Positions 1-5,008 are shown, counted from the stretch's first letter. The stretch is DNA of 5,008 bases from Candidatus Sivonenia alaskensis PMM_0068 (GCA_949127685.1 CASBPW010000271.1:1-5008), one strand, 5' to 3'. Translations and numbers: made by a program. The notes: a model not told the origin generated them from the sequence alone.

Positions 1-51
1 CTCCTATAGTGGTGGCGGCGGCGGCGGTGGACGCTCCTATAGCGGCGGTGG
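1..51 (+). repeat. Imperfect 33-nt direct repeat encoding SYSGGG
   Basis: CTCCTATAG followed by GGN triplets occurs at 1-18 and again at 34-51, with 15 of 18 positions identical and the differences in third codon positions. It encodes the repeated block S-Y-S-G-G-G at the visible start of the first gene. More copies may lie upstream of the window. The silent differences suggest an older duplication kept for its amino-acid sequence. Confidence 0.6.
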
Positions 52-754
52 TGCACGCTCTGCTCCCTCTGTCCAACGAGGCGCTTCGCCCCGGGTGAAT
101 AGCAATGTGGACCTTGGACGGAGTGGAGGCGGCAATATTAACGGGGGGAAATCTTTCTCTGGCCAGGGGAGGGTGAACGAATCTGGAACCAGTCGCAGTG
201 GCAATCAGCGCCCGAATAGCGGCAATCTCTCTAACCGATCCAACGATAACTCTGGGAACAGACTTAACGCTGACCGAAATGTTGACCGCAACGTTGACCG
301 AAATGTTGACCGGAGTGCTAATCGCAACGTTGACCGGAGTGCTAATCGGGTTAATCGCAACACTGATTGGTACGGAGGTGGGTGCCGCAGTAATTGCTGG
401 GGCGCTGGCGGTGGCTGGTATGGCCGTGGTTACTACACACCACCCGGTTGGGGCCTTGCTACCTTTGGGGCCGGTTTAGCAATTGGGGCAGCCGTCAACT
501 CAGCGCCGCCCTACTACGACACCGTTTATGTGGGAAGTAGCCCATACATTTACTCGGATGGAATTTATATGCAACCGGAGGGGAGTTCCTATCTAGTTGT
601 TAATCCTCCCACCGGGGCCATTGTGAGCTATTTGCCCGAAGGCTGTAACATCATTCCAGTGGGCAGTTCGGTTAACTACGACTGTAGTGGCATCATCTAC
701 GAACCGTTCTACCAAGATGGCGCAACAGTGTACAAAGTAGTGCGCTACTCTTAA
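2..754 (+). CDS. Gly/Asn-rich, DUF6515-like hypothetical protein (5' partial)
   Basis: The reading frame is open from position 2, so the true start and any signal peptide lie upstream; a GTG at 95 is an internal codon, since the same Gly/Ser-rich composition continues before it. The visible part is 250 residues. It begins with SYSGGG-type repeats, then a Ser/Asn/Arg-rich stretch, then NVDR/SANR repeats at about residues 93-119. A Gly/Trp/Tyr-rich segment follows, with CRSNC, and then a short Gly/Ala hydrophobic stretch (GLATFGAGLAIGAAV). The last 80 or so residues are Tyr/Pro/Gly-rich, with the spacing PYIYSDGIYMQP, VVNPPTGAIVSYLPEG and YDCSGIIYEP. From memory this fits the DUF6515 pattern of repeated G-x-x-Y-Y and VV-x-PP-x-GA blocks. 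Function is unknown for this family; a surface or periplasmic location is inferred. It ends with TAA, 14 nt before an interrupted palindrome. The coding call is firm and the family name moderate. Confidence 0.8.
   Translation, partial: SYSGGGGGGGRSYSGGGARSAPSVQRGASPRVNSNVDLGRSGGGNINGGKSFSGQGRVNESGTSRSGNQRPNSGNLSNRSNDNSGNRLNADRNVDRNVDRNVDRSANRNVDRSANRVNRNTDWYGGGCRSNCWGAGGGWYGRGYYTPPGWGLATFGAGLAIGAAVNSAPPYYDTVYVGSSPYIYSDGIYMQPEGSSYLVVNPPTGAIVSYLPEGCNIIPVGSSVNYDCSGIIYEPFYQDGATVYKVVRYS
278..358 (+). repeat. 12-nt tandem coding repeat (NVDR / SANR units)
   Basis: Codon-phased 12-nt units encode NVDR three times, then SANR, NVDR, SANR and a shortened VNR. Two larger 24-nt units (NVDR-SANR) are visible at about 302-325 and 326-349, almost identical in bases. 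The unit length is a multiple of three, so gain or loss of copies would keep the frame. This is a low-complexity linker in the Asn/Arg-rich part of the protein, with alternating acidic and basic side chains. Confidence 0.85.
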
Positions 755-777
755 CTTCCAAGAACGGGTGGGAGCTT

Positions 778-781
778 AACC
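778..781. repeat. Target-site duplication AACC, left copy
   Basis: AACC directly abuts the left terminal repeat and is repeated directly after the right one. Removing one copy plus the element restores the interrupted palindrome, which independently supports the boundary. Confidence 0.7.
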
Positions 782-811
782 AAGGCTCTATCGATCCCAG
801 TATGCTAATTT
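782..811 (+). repeat. Left terminal inverted repeat of the MITE-like element
   Basis: Begins AAGGCTCTATCGATCCC (17 bases perfectly complementary to 943-959), then two mismatched bases, then TATGCTAATTT, perfectly complementary to 930-940. Confidence 0.85.
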
Positions 812-929
812 TGAACCTTATTTTATTGGAAGCCTTACAGTGTGAAGGTTTGAAGCTTTTCAACCTAGCAAGAATGCGCATTTTGGCTAAAAGCCTTATA
901 TGGTAAGAGTTCTATGTAAATCAGCTCTC

Positions 930-959
930 AAATTAGCATAAGGGGATCGATAGAGCCTT
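930..959 (-). repeat. Right terminal inverted repeat of the MITE-like element
   Basis: This is the reverse complement of the left end with 28 of 30 matches. It ends in GGGATCGATAGAGCCTT, directly followed by the right AACC. Confidence 0.85.
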
Positions 960-963
960 AACC
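960..963. repeat. Target-site duplication AACC, right copy
   Basis: AACC directly follows the right terminal repeat at 959 and leads into AATTAG, the next part of the older hairpin stem. Confidence 0.7.
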
Positions 964-1077
964 AATTAGTACTAAGCAATGCTAATTTGTTAAGCTCCCA
1001 AACAATACTGCCTGACTGCCTGATTTTGTTAGCGGTCATAAGGTCTGGGAAAACAAAATTTAGCAAGTATTAATTTA

Positions 1078-1105
1078 TTGTCATATTTTGCATAAAACGA
1101 ATAAT
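1078..1105 (+). promoter_or_regulatory. Candidate sigma-70-type promoter for the COG0523 gene
   Basis: TTGTCA (1078-1083; 5 of 6 to TTGACA) and AATAAT (1100-1105; 5 of 6 to TATAAT) are separated by 16 nt. Transcription would start near 1112, leaving a leader of roughly 145 nt before the chosen ATG. The surrounding sequence is AT-rich, so chance matches are possible. The promoter lies wholly outside the inserted element. Confidence 0.35.
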
Positions 1106-1246
1106 CGCTAGAATGGTGGAATAGCCTCCTTCTTGTGTTTAGGGCCAAATCATTATTCGCCCAAAAGTTTGTTAATCGATAGAAATCGAACAAAATATTT
1201 AACGTTGAACCCAGACCTTATGACCGCTAACTTTTTCTTCAGAAAT

Positions 1247-1250
1247 AGGA
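1247..1250 (+). promoter_or_regulatory. Ribosome binding site deciding the COG0523 start
   Basis: AGGA lies 5 nt before the ATG at 1256. The two upstream in-frame alternatives, ATG 1220 and TTG 1133, have no purine-rich stretch at a suitable distance. Confidence 0.55.
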
Positions 1251-1255
1251 AATAT

Positions 1256-2272
1256 ATGGAATTAGCAAACAGCAAAGCCATCCCCATCACGATATTGACA
1301 GGGTTTCTGGGCGCAGGCAAAACCACGCTGCTCAACCGCATCCTGACTGGCGATCACGGGTTGCGAGTGGCAGTACTCGTGAACGACTTTGGCAGCATCA
1401 ATATCGATGCTGAATTGGTCGTTGGAATTGAGAGCAACATGATTGCCCTGGATAACGGCTGTGTCTGTTGCCAGATTCGCGATGACCTGATGGAAACCGT
1501 TGAAGCTGTGATTCAACGACCGGAGCGGTTTGAATATATTTTGCTAGAAGCTAGTGGCGTTGCCGATCCCGCCGGCATTACCTCGACCTTTACGAGTCCC
1601 AACTTTCGCGATCGCATTCGTCTCGACAGTATCACCTGCGTGGTGGATGCTGACCAGGTCTTTGCCAACCCTGAAAATCCTCAGTTGGGAACGCTGAAAT
1701 TGCGGCAGATTGCCTTCTCCGACATGGTAATCCTGAACAAAGTGGATTTGGCGGGAGCCGAGCAAGTGGCCAAGGTACGGGATTGGATCGATGAGCACAT
1801 GAATCGGGTGCGGATCGTGGAAACAAGCTTCTGCAATGTACCCTACGAGATTTTGATCGGGGTGGGGCGGTTTGACCCAATGAATCAGGCATTGGCGGTG
1901 CAAACCCACAACCATCAGGATCATGACCATCACGACCATGATCACTCCCATCATGACCATCCGACCGATCACGGTGAGATCTTTAGCACCTGGAGTTACG
2001 AGTCTGACGCGCCGCTTTCCCTAGAAGCACTGAAAAACATGGTTCGTAAGCTTCCTGGCACTCTGTACCGCTGCAAGGGGATTATTTATGTGGCAGAGGC
2101 TCCCAAACACCGAGCGATTCTGCAAGTGGTGGGGCGACGAGCCGATGTGGCGCTGTTGGAGGAATGGGGCGATCGCCCGCGACGGACTCAGATTGTCGCT
2201 ATCGGCGCACCTAATGGCATAGATTCCGAACTGCTGAAAGAACAGTTTGATGCCTGTATCTCGAATAATTGA
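1256..2272 (+). CDS. COG0523/CobW-family GTPase, His-rich putative metal chaperone
   Basis: A 338-residue G3E-type P-loop GTPase. Visible motifs are Walker A GFLGAGKT (16-23), the metal-binding CVCC of the C-x-C-C family signature (69-72), ILLEASGVADP (95-105) at the switch/Walker B position, and the guanine-specificity motif NKVD (161-164). A His/Asp-rich stretch with 11 His between 218 and 239 leads into the CobW C-terminal domain (about 243-338). Members use GTP hydrolysis to deliver or insert a metal in the cytoplasm: zinc for ZNG1/YeiR/ZigA types, cobalt for CobW, nickel or iron for others. The motifs do not fix the metal. No cobalamin or nitrile hydratase gene is nearby, so a zinc role is only the default inference. 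The start ATG is preceded by AGGA and begins with the typical K-x-I-P-I-T-I-L-T-G-F-L-G; length is typical of the family. It faces the minus-strand MscS gene and looks like a single-gene unit. Confidence 0.93.
   Translation: MELANSKAIPITILTGFLGAGKTTLLNRILTGDHGLRVAVLVNDFGSINIDAELVVGIESNMIALDNGCVCCQIRDDLMETVEAVIQRPERFEYILLEASGVADPAGITSTFTSPNFRDRIRLDSITCVVDADQVFANPENPQLGTLKLRQIAFSDMVILNKVDLAGAEQVAKVRDWIDEHMNRVRIVETSFCNVPYEILIGVGRFDPMNQALAVQTHNHQDHDHHDHDHSHHDHPTDHGEIFSTWSYESDAPLSLEALKNMVRKLPGTLYRCKGIIYVAEAPKHRAILQVVGRRADVALLEEWGDRPRRTQIVAIGAPNGIDSELLKEQFDACISNN
1608..1615. repeat. HIP1 octamer GCGATCGC
   Basis: This is a perfect copy of the highly iterated palindrome found across many cyanobacterial genomes, here inside the GTPase gene. 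It is useful mainly as a taxonomic hint. Confidence 0.8.
2169..2176. repeat. HIP1 octamer GCGATCGC
   Basis: This second perfect copy lies near the 3' end of the GTPase gene. Two copies in about 5 kb are more than chance predicts at this base composition and fit a cyanobacterial source. Confidence 0.8.
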
Positions 2273-2288
2273 CCATCCTTGCGGTAAA

Positions 2289-2319
2289 GGCTCGGAATTC
2301 AGCAACGAGTCTTATTTTT
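2289..2319 (+). terminator. Weak candidate intrinsic terminator of the COG0523 gene
   Basis: GGCTCG (2289-2294) pairs with CGAGTC (2306-2311) as a 6-bp stem with one G-U pair and an 11-nt loop, followed by TTATTTTT. It starts 16 nt after the GTPase stop codon, and its T-run overlaps the last codons of the convergent MscS gene. The stem is short, so termination may be partial. No equally good structure was seen for the opposite strand. Confidence 0.4.
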
Positions 2320-4123
2320 GCTCACGGGGTTTCCGATCGCTGGCTAGTACAGCTAGGGTTTGTTGAGGAATGCCAATACTAATCCCTTCCCGCTCAAACC
2401 GCTGTCGGATGCGGCGGCGCAACTCCCGGCCCACTTTCCATTGCAATCCCGGTTGGGTTTTGAGTAACAGGTGAACCGCCATTCCCGAATGCTCTAAATT
2501 GTCAATTCCCAATAAGTTTGGGGCTTCTAAAACGGACTGCTGCCAGTCTGGATCGCGCGCGAGTTCCTCTGCTGTCTCGCGGACGGCCGTTAAAGCCTTA
2601 TCTACATCGGTATTGTAGGCGACTTGAATGGTGAGGTTGACCTGCGACCAATCTCTCGACCTATTCTCAACAATTTCAATGCGGCTGTTAGGAATGGTAA
2701 TGAGAGAGCCATCAAGGTTGCGGATTTGGGTAAAGAAAAGGTTCATATTCTCTACCTTTCCAGAGACATTCTCTACCACGATCACGTCGCCGAAGGCATA
2801 GGCATCTAGCCAGAAGTTACTCGCTCCTAAAATCCCTGATTTAATAAAGTTCTGAGAGCCAAAAGAAACGGCAAAACCAACAATCCCTGCACCCGCTAAA
2901 ATTGACGTAATAGGAACCCCGAGCCTTTGCAGGGAGACAATCAGTCCGAAAGCCACAAGTAAACCCGTTACAATTCCTTTAAGGGCATTCGTTAAGGTGT
3001 CAATTCGCACCAGGTCTCTTTCTGAAGCTTGATTGAAGAGAATTTTCGCTTCTATTTCTTCTTTCCATTCTTTGAAAAGAAAGCCAATCAAGAAGTTAAC
3101 CCCCTTTCCGATCGAGAAGATAACTAGCCAAATGATTAGCAACTCCTTCGGTTTTTGTGCGACCAAAGTTCCTAACTCACGGGTATAGTGGAACAATTGC
3201 AAAATTTGAGAAATACCAATCAACCATAGGAATAAAAAACCAAAGTTTAACAACCAGAATCCGGTATTGATTAGCTGAATTTGGGCTTTTAAACGCTCTC
3301 GACTCTTTTGGCGCTCTATAAGCTGATTTCCTTGGTTTTTGATTTCTAAAGAGTCTGGTTCAGGCGCTGAGGGGGCGGGAGGCTGTTCTGCTCCTTCAGA
3401 CAGCATTAAATCGGCTAATTGTTTTTTATGCCACTGCCCTCTGGTTTTCAGTACTCTCCCCAACCACCGCCACAGCGCATAGCTGAGGAGCAGCCCCAGG
3501 GTGATCGCACCAGCAATCAAGCGTTGACGGCGCAAGTAATCCGGCTGCCGCTCCTTCCAGGCTTCCAGAAGAACTTCGCGGAGGTATGTAGCTCCATCTG
3601 CTGCCAGTTCCGAAAGCACTTGTCCGTAGAGTTGGGCATCCAGGTCAGTGACGGTCAAGACCGGTAAGGGAGTCAATCGCTTGCCATCAGAGACGAGGAT
3701 GACCGTTTGACCGTTGAGAATGCTGGCATTGACACTCAGCGTTTCGGGATCGAAGCCTCTTTGCAAGATGCCCTGAAGTTTGCGTTCAATCGACTGCACG
3801 CGCTGCTCTATAGGGGACAGCTCCTCGCTATCTTTTTTTTGGCTCACGGACGGGAGCGCGGCCACTAGGAAAATAGCTTTCCCATCGAGTTTGACGGGGG
3901 CATAAACGAGGTTGCCGCTCTCCCCTGGCACATTCAAGCGAGAGATACCCCTGTTTTGATAAAAGGTCTGAACGTCCTTTTGGGAGGGGACTTGTGAAAG
4001 AGCGAGCTGTCCCCAAGACATGGTTAGGGTAAAGCACAGGGCGCTCATTAGAAAGAGGCCTAGGGGAGCGATGCGGAATCGCCCAGGGATATTTTTGCTG
4101 AAAGCGGGCTTGTGGATTGTCAT
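2312..4123 (-). CDS. MscS-family mechanosensitive ion channel, long cyanobacterial type
   Basis: A 603-residue membrane channel that opens under membrane tension and releases ions and solutes on osmotic downshift. A signal peptide or first membrane segment (about 19-43) is followed by an extracytoplasmic domain (about 45-198) and helices near 202-222, 285-309, 328-349 and 382-399. A Pro-rich cytoplasmic linker lies at about 246-258. The pore helix is ITSILAGAGIVGFAVSFGSQ (405-424), with the small-residue Gly/Ala pattern of MscS TM3. The beta domain follows, with FGDVIVVENVSGKVENMN (444-461) and the IPNS motif (477-480), and then the alpha/beta tail to about 590. It is about twice the length of E. 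coli MscS (286 residues), so it is an extended paralogue of unknown gating. I chose ATG 4123; an in-frame TTG at 4150 would add nine residues and overlap the upstream small gene. Neither start has a clear ribosome binding site, so coupling to the upstream gene is possible. Confidence 0.9.
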   Translation of the reverse strand: MTIHKPAFSKNIPGRFRIAPLGLFLMSALCFTLTMSWGQLALSQVPSQKDVQTFYQNRGISRLNVPGESGNLVYAPVKLDGKAIFLVAALPSVSQKKDSEELSPIEQRVQSIERKLQGILQRGFDPETLSVNASILNGQTVILVSDGKRLTPLPVLTVTDLDAQLYGQVLSELAADGATYLREVLLEAWKERQPDYLRRQRLIAGAITLGLLLSYALWRWLGRVLKTRGQWHKKQLADLMLSEGAEQPPAPSAPEPDSLEIKNQGNQLIERQKSRERLKAQIQLINTGFWLLNFGFLFLWLIGISQILQLFHYTRELGTLVAQKPKELLIIWLVIFSIGKGVNFLIGFLFKEWKEEIEAKILFNQASERDLVRIDTLTNALKGIVTGLLVAFGLIVSLQRLGVPITSILAGAGIVGFAVSFGSQNFIKSGILGASNFWLDAYAFGDVIVVENVSGKVENMNLFFTQIRNLDGSLITIPNSRIEIVENRSRDWSQVNLTIQVAYNTDVDKALTAVRETAEELARDPDWQQSVLEAPNLLGIDNLEHSGMAVHLLLKTQPGLQWKVGRELRRRIRQRFEREGISIGIPQQTLAVLASDRKPREQK

Positions 4124-4136
4124 GAAGAGACGAACG

Positions 4137-4364
4137 TCAATCAACTGCAATACCCATTATGAGAGTTAAAAACGCCCAAACTATAGCAAGGGTTGCAGGC
4201 TGTGCTTTCGCCAAGATGTTTAAGGCTTCGATATCAACGTCCTCTAGCTGTCCCAACTTTTTCAGGGCATCTAGATTAACTTGCAACCCCACTCGGACAT
4301 TCGTGCTTGTTGCAAGTTCATGCCGTTGAACTTGAACAGTGCCTCGCCTCATCAGGCAAGTCAT
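4137..4364 (-). CDS. Small putative single-pass membrane protein, 75 residues
   Basis: I do not recognise this protein. The N-terminal two thirds are polar and probably helical (LDALKKLGQLEDVDIEALN, 31-49). The C-terminus is a single hydrophobic segment (about 56-73, PATLAIVWAFLTLIMGIAV), which suggests a tail-anchored protein with its N-terminus in the cytoplasm. It begins 20 nt after the stop of the channel-like gene and stops 13 nt before the ATG of the MscS gene, which supports a real gene in a three-gene unit. Against this, there is no clear ribosome binding site at the ATG (the frame is open further upstream), and the start may be one of several. It could be an accessory or regulatory partner of either neighbour, by context alone; alternatively it is the degraded 3' end of a longer gene. 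Confidence 0.5.
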   Translation of the reverse strand: MTCLMRRGTVQVQRHELATSTNVRVGLQVNLDALKKLGQLEDVDIEALNILAKAQPATLAIVWAFLTLIMGIAVD

Positions 4365-4384
4365 CTTTGGACAGCGGTCTATGC

Positions 4385-5008
4385 CTAACTTCCGAGAATG
4401 TTGATTGCGCGGGACGCGACGATGACGATCGTTGTAAGCGAGATTGAGCTTTCGAGCATCATCAGCAGCTTGGCGCGAGACGTCAGCGGCAGGGCATCGG
4501 TGGGGCTGAACGCCGTCGCCGTCGAGAATGCCAGGAACAGGTAGTCAACGAACGTCGGTCGCCAGTCGGGGGGAGAGTCCTCGGGAGCCCCCACTTGCGG
4601 AAAGAGCCAATCCGGCTTCGTGTTCCCGTTGTTAATCCGAGCTTCAGGGCCGCCGCGATCGATCTGCCAATACAGCAGCGAGAACGCGAGCACATTGATC
4701 ACCCATAGTCCAACGCCTGAAGTGAGAAGCTGGAGGCCGCTGATCTCCGATGATCGGTACACCATCGCTCTAATCAGATACCTCAGACCCACGAGGGTTC
4801 CGGCTACTGCAAATACGAAGAAGAGCAGTACAATCGTACGCTCGACACGAAGCCATCGAGCTTTGGCGGTAGACAGTTTGACGGCAACCATCGACAAGAG
4901 TACCGCGATCACGGCCACGTAGGGAAACCAAACAGGGAACTCTCTGACACGCTGGGGTAACACTGTCACCAAGAAAAACACCGCGAGTATCGCGAGTGCG
5001 ACGGGCCA
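4385..5008 (-). CDS. Multi-pass membrane protein with pore-loop-like segment (5' partial)
   Basis: The frame runs off the right edge, so the N-terminus is missing. A GTG at 4981 is available, but the nine codons before it (WPVALAILA) complete a membrane helix, so the protein probably starts further upstream. The visible 207 residues show helices at about 2-17, 25-43, 58-77 and 93-113 and a polar loop at 115-150. Then come a hydrophobic segment, FVDYLFLAFSTATAFSPTD (153-171), and a final helix (178-198) ending ASRAINIL. The helix, loop and helix arrangement at the end recalls two-helix ion channel domains. The SFT-like filter position reads TATAFSPTD instead of the potassium TVGYGD, so potassium selectivity is not supported. 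It resembles uncharacterised bacterial membrane proteins of the DUF1345/ion-channel-like kind; the exact family is uncertain. It is the first visible gene of the MscS unit. Confidence 0.75.
   Translation of the reverse strand, partial: WPVALAILAVFFLVTVLPQRVREFPVWFPYVAVIAVLLSMVAVKLSTAKARWLRVERTIVLLFFVFAVAGTLVGLRYLIRAMVYRSSEISGLQLLTSGVGLWVINVLAFSLLYWQIDRGGPEARINNGNTKPDWLFPQVGAPEDSPPDWRPTFVDYLFLAFSTATAFSPTDALPLTSRAKLLMMLESSISLTTIVIVASRAINILGS

Larger units (their letters stand above)
782..959. mobile_element. MITE-like non-autonomous insertion element, 178 bp
   Basis: The two ends are 30-bp inverted repeats (782-811 and 930-959) that match at 28 of 30 positions, the only mismatches being the pair at 799-800 against 941-942. 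The element is bordered on both sides by AACC (778-781 and 960-963), which fits a 4-bp target-site duplication. The interior (812-929) is AT-rich and encodes no transposase; it has a small hairpin at 846-866 (AGGTTTGAA against TTCAACCT) and the direct repeat AAGCCTTA at 830-837 and 891-898. Short length, long terminal repeats, no coding content and a target duplication are what defines a MITE, which would be moved by the transposase of a related full-length insertion sequence elsewhere. I cannot name that family from the ends alone. Confidence 0.8.
769..1000. repeat. Older palindrome, interrupted by the inserted element
   Basis: The left arm (769-780, TGGGAGCTTAAC) is perfectly complementary to 989-1000. 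If the inserted element and one flanking AACC (782-963) are removed, the left arm continues into AATTAG (964-969), which pairs with CTAATT (982-987). The restored structure is a 19-bp stem with one mismatch (781 against 988) and a 12-nt loop (970-981). It starts 14 nt after the stop codon of the first gene. It has no T-run after it, so it is not a textbook intrinsic terminator. It could be a 3'-end stabilising hairpin or a member of a short repeat family. Confidence 0.75.
1001..1255 (+). other. Leader region upstream of the COG0523 gene, no gene seen
   Basis: This AT-rich spacer follows the palindrome. It contains an 8-bp tandem duplication (CTGCCTGA twice, 1008-1023), the best promoter candidate of the spacer, and about 145 nt of predicted 5' leader. 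The frame of the downstream GTPase stays open back to a TTG at 1133. However, the 41 extra residues that this would add have no family match and no ribosome binding site in front, so I treat them as untranslated. I looked for a palindromic Zur-type operator of the TGATAAT-N-ATTATCA kind and saw no convincing copy. Confidence 0.5.

Noticed and set aside
198..479. Open frame of 93 codons on the + strand, rich in TLTEML-like repeats
   Set aside because: It overlaps the first gene in another frame, and its repeats are the same NVDR-coding DNA read out of frame.
693..881. Open frame of 62 codons on the - strand across the end of the first gene and into the inserted element
   Set aside because: It crosses the element boundary, so it did not exist before the insertion; it has no recognisable domain.
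769..1000. CRISPR-like or tandem repeat array in the spacer
   Set aside because: The repeats are inverted pairs with no regular spacing or spacers; they are explained by the element ends and the older hairpin.
1140..1200. Possible Zur-type operator near AAATCATTATTCGCC
   Set aside because: Only one half-site resembles the TGATAAT-N-ATTATCA pattern; the other half does not match.
1544..1972. Open frame of 142 codons on the - strand beginning with Met/Val-rich sequence
   Set aside because: It is the antisense shadow of the GTPase; the Met/Val run is the His-rich tract read on the other strand.
3828..4037. Open frame of 69 codons on the - strand
   Set aside because: It lies fully inside the MscS gene on the same strand in another frame and has a low-complexity, Arg/Pro-rich translation.
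4124..4150. TTG start at 4150 for the MscS gene
   Set aside because: It would overlap the upstream small gene and adds nine residues ahead of an already complete signal-like sequence; ATG 4123 is simpler, though not proven.
4483..4922. Open frames on both strands (4483-4695 minus, 4620-4922 plus) inside the channel-like gene
   Set aside because: They are shadows of the GC-rich real gene, which has convincing membrane helices; neither shows a domain.

Overview
The window most likely comes from a cyanobacterium. The evidence is two copies of the octamer GCGATCGC (HIP1), a pattern enriched in many cyanobacterial genomes, moderate GC, and the gene types: a Gly/Asn-rich DUF6515-like protein, a His-rich COG0523 GTPase and a long MscS-family channel. 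The species cannot be told from the sequence.

Layout, left to right. (1) Positions 2-754 (+): the 3' part of a gene for a low-complexity, probably exported protein with NVDR repeats and a Tyr/Pro/Gly-rich C-terminal domain; its start lies outside the window. (2) Positions 755-1255: 501 bases with no convincing gene. They hold a 178-bp element (782-959) that looks like a MITE (a small non-autonomous transposon). It has 30-bp terminal inverted repeats matching at 28 of 30 positions and is flanked by the 4-bp repeat AACC. It sits inside a second, older palindrome (769-781 plus 964-1000). Removing the element and one AACC restores a 50-nt hairpin with an 18/19 stem, which marks the insertion point exactly. 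A candidate promoter and a long leader for the next gene follow. (3) Positions 1256-2272 (+): a COG0523/CobW-type GTPase with Walker A, CVCC and NKVD motifs and a His-rich metal-binding stretch. (4) Positions 2289-2319: a weak convergent terminator. (5) Positions 5008-2312 (-): three closely spaced membrane-protein genes on the minus strand: a channel-like multi-pass protein (5' end outside the window), a 75-residue possible single-pass protein, and a 603-residue MscS-family mechanosensitive channel. The gaps are 20 and 13 nt, so they look like one transcription unit.

How the parts work together. The GTPase probably serves metal (most often zinc) homeostasis and appears to be a single-gene unit. 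The minus-strand genes suggest a membrane ion-flux or osmotic-stress unit, in which the small protein and the channel-like protein could accompany the MscS channel; that link is inference from spacing only. I found no CRISPR array, tRNA, rRNA, integrase or toxin-antitoxin pair. The best candidates for something undescribed are the nested insertion in the 755-1000 spacer and the three-gene membrane cluster.
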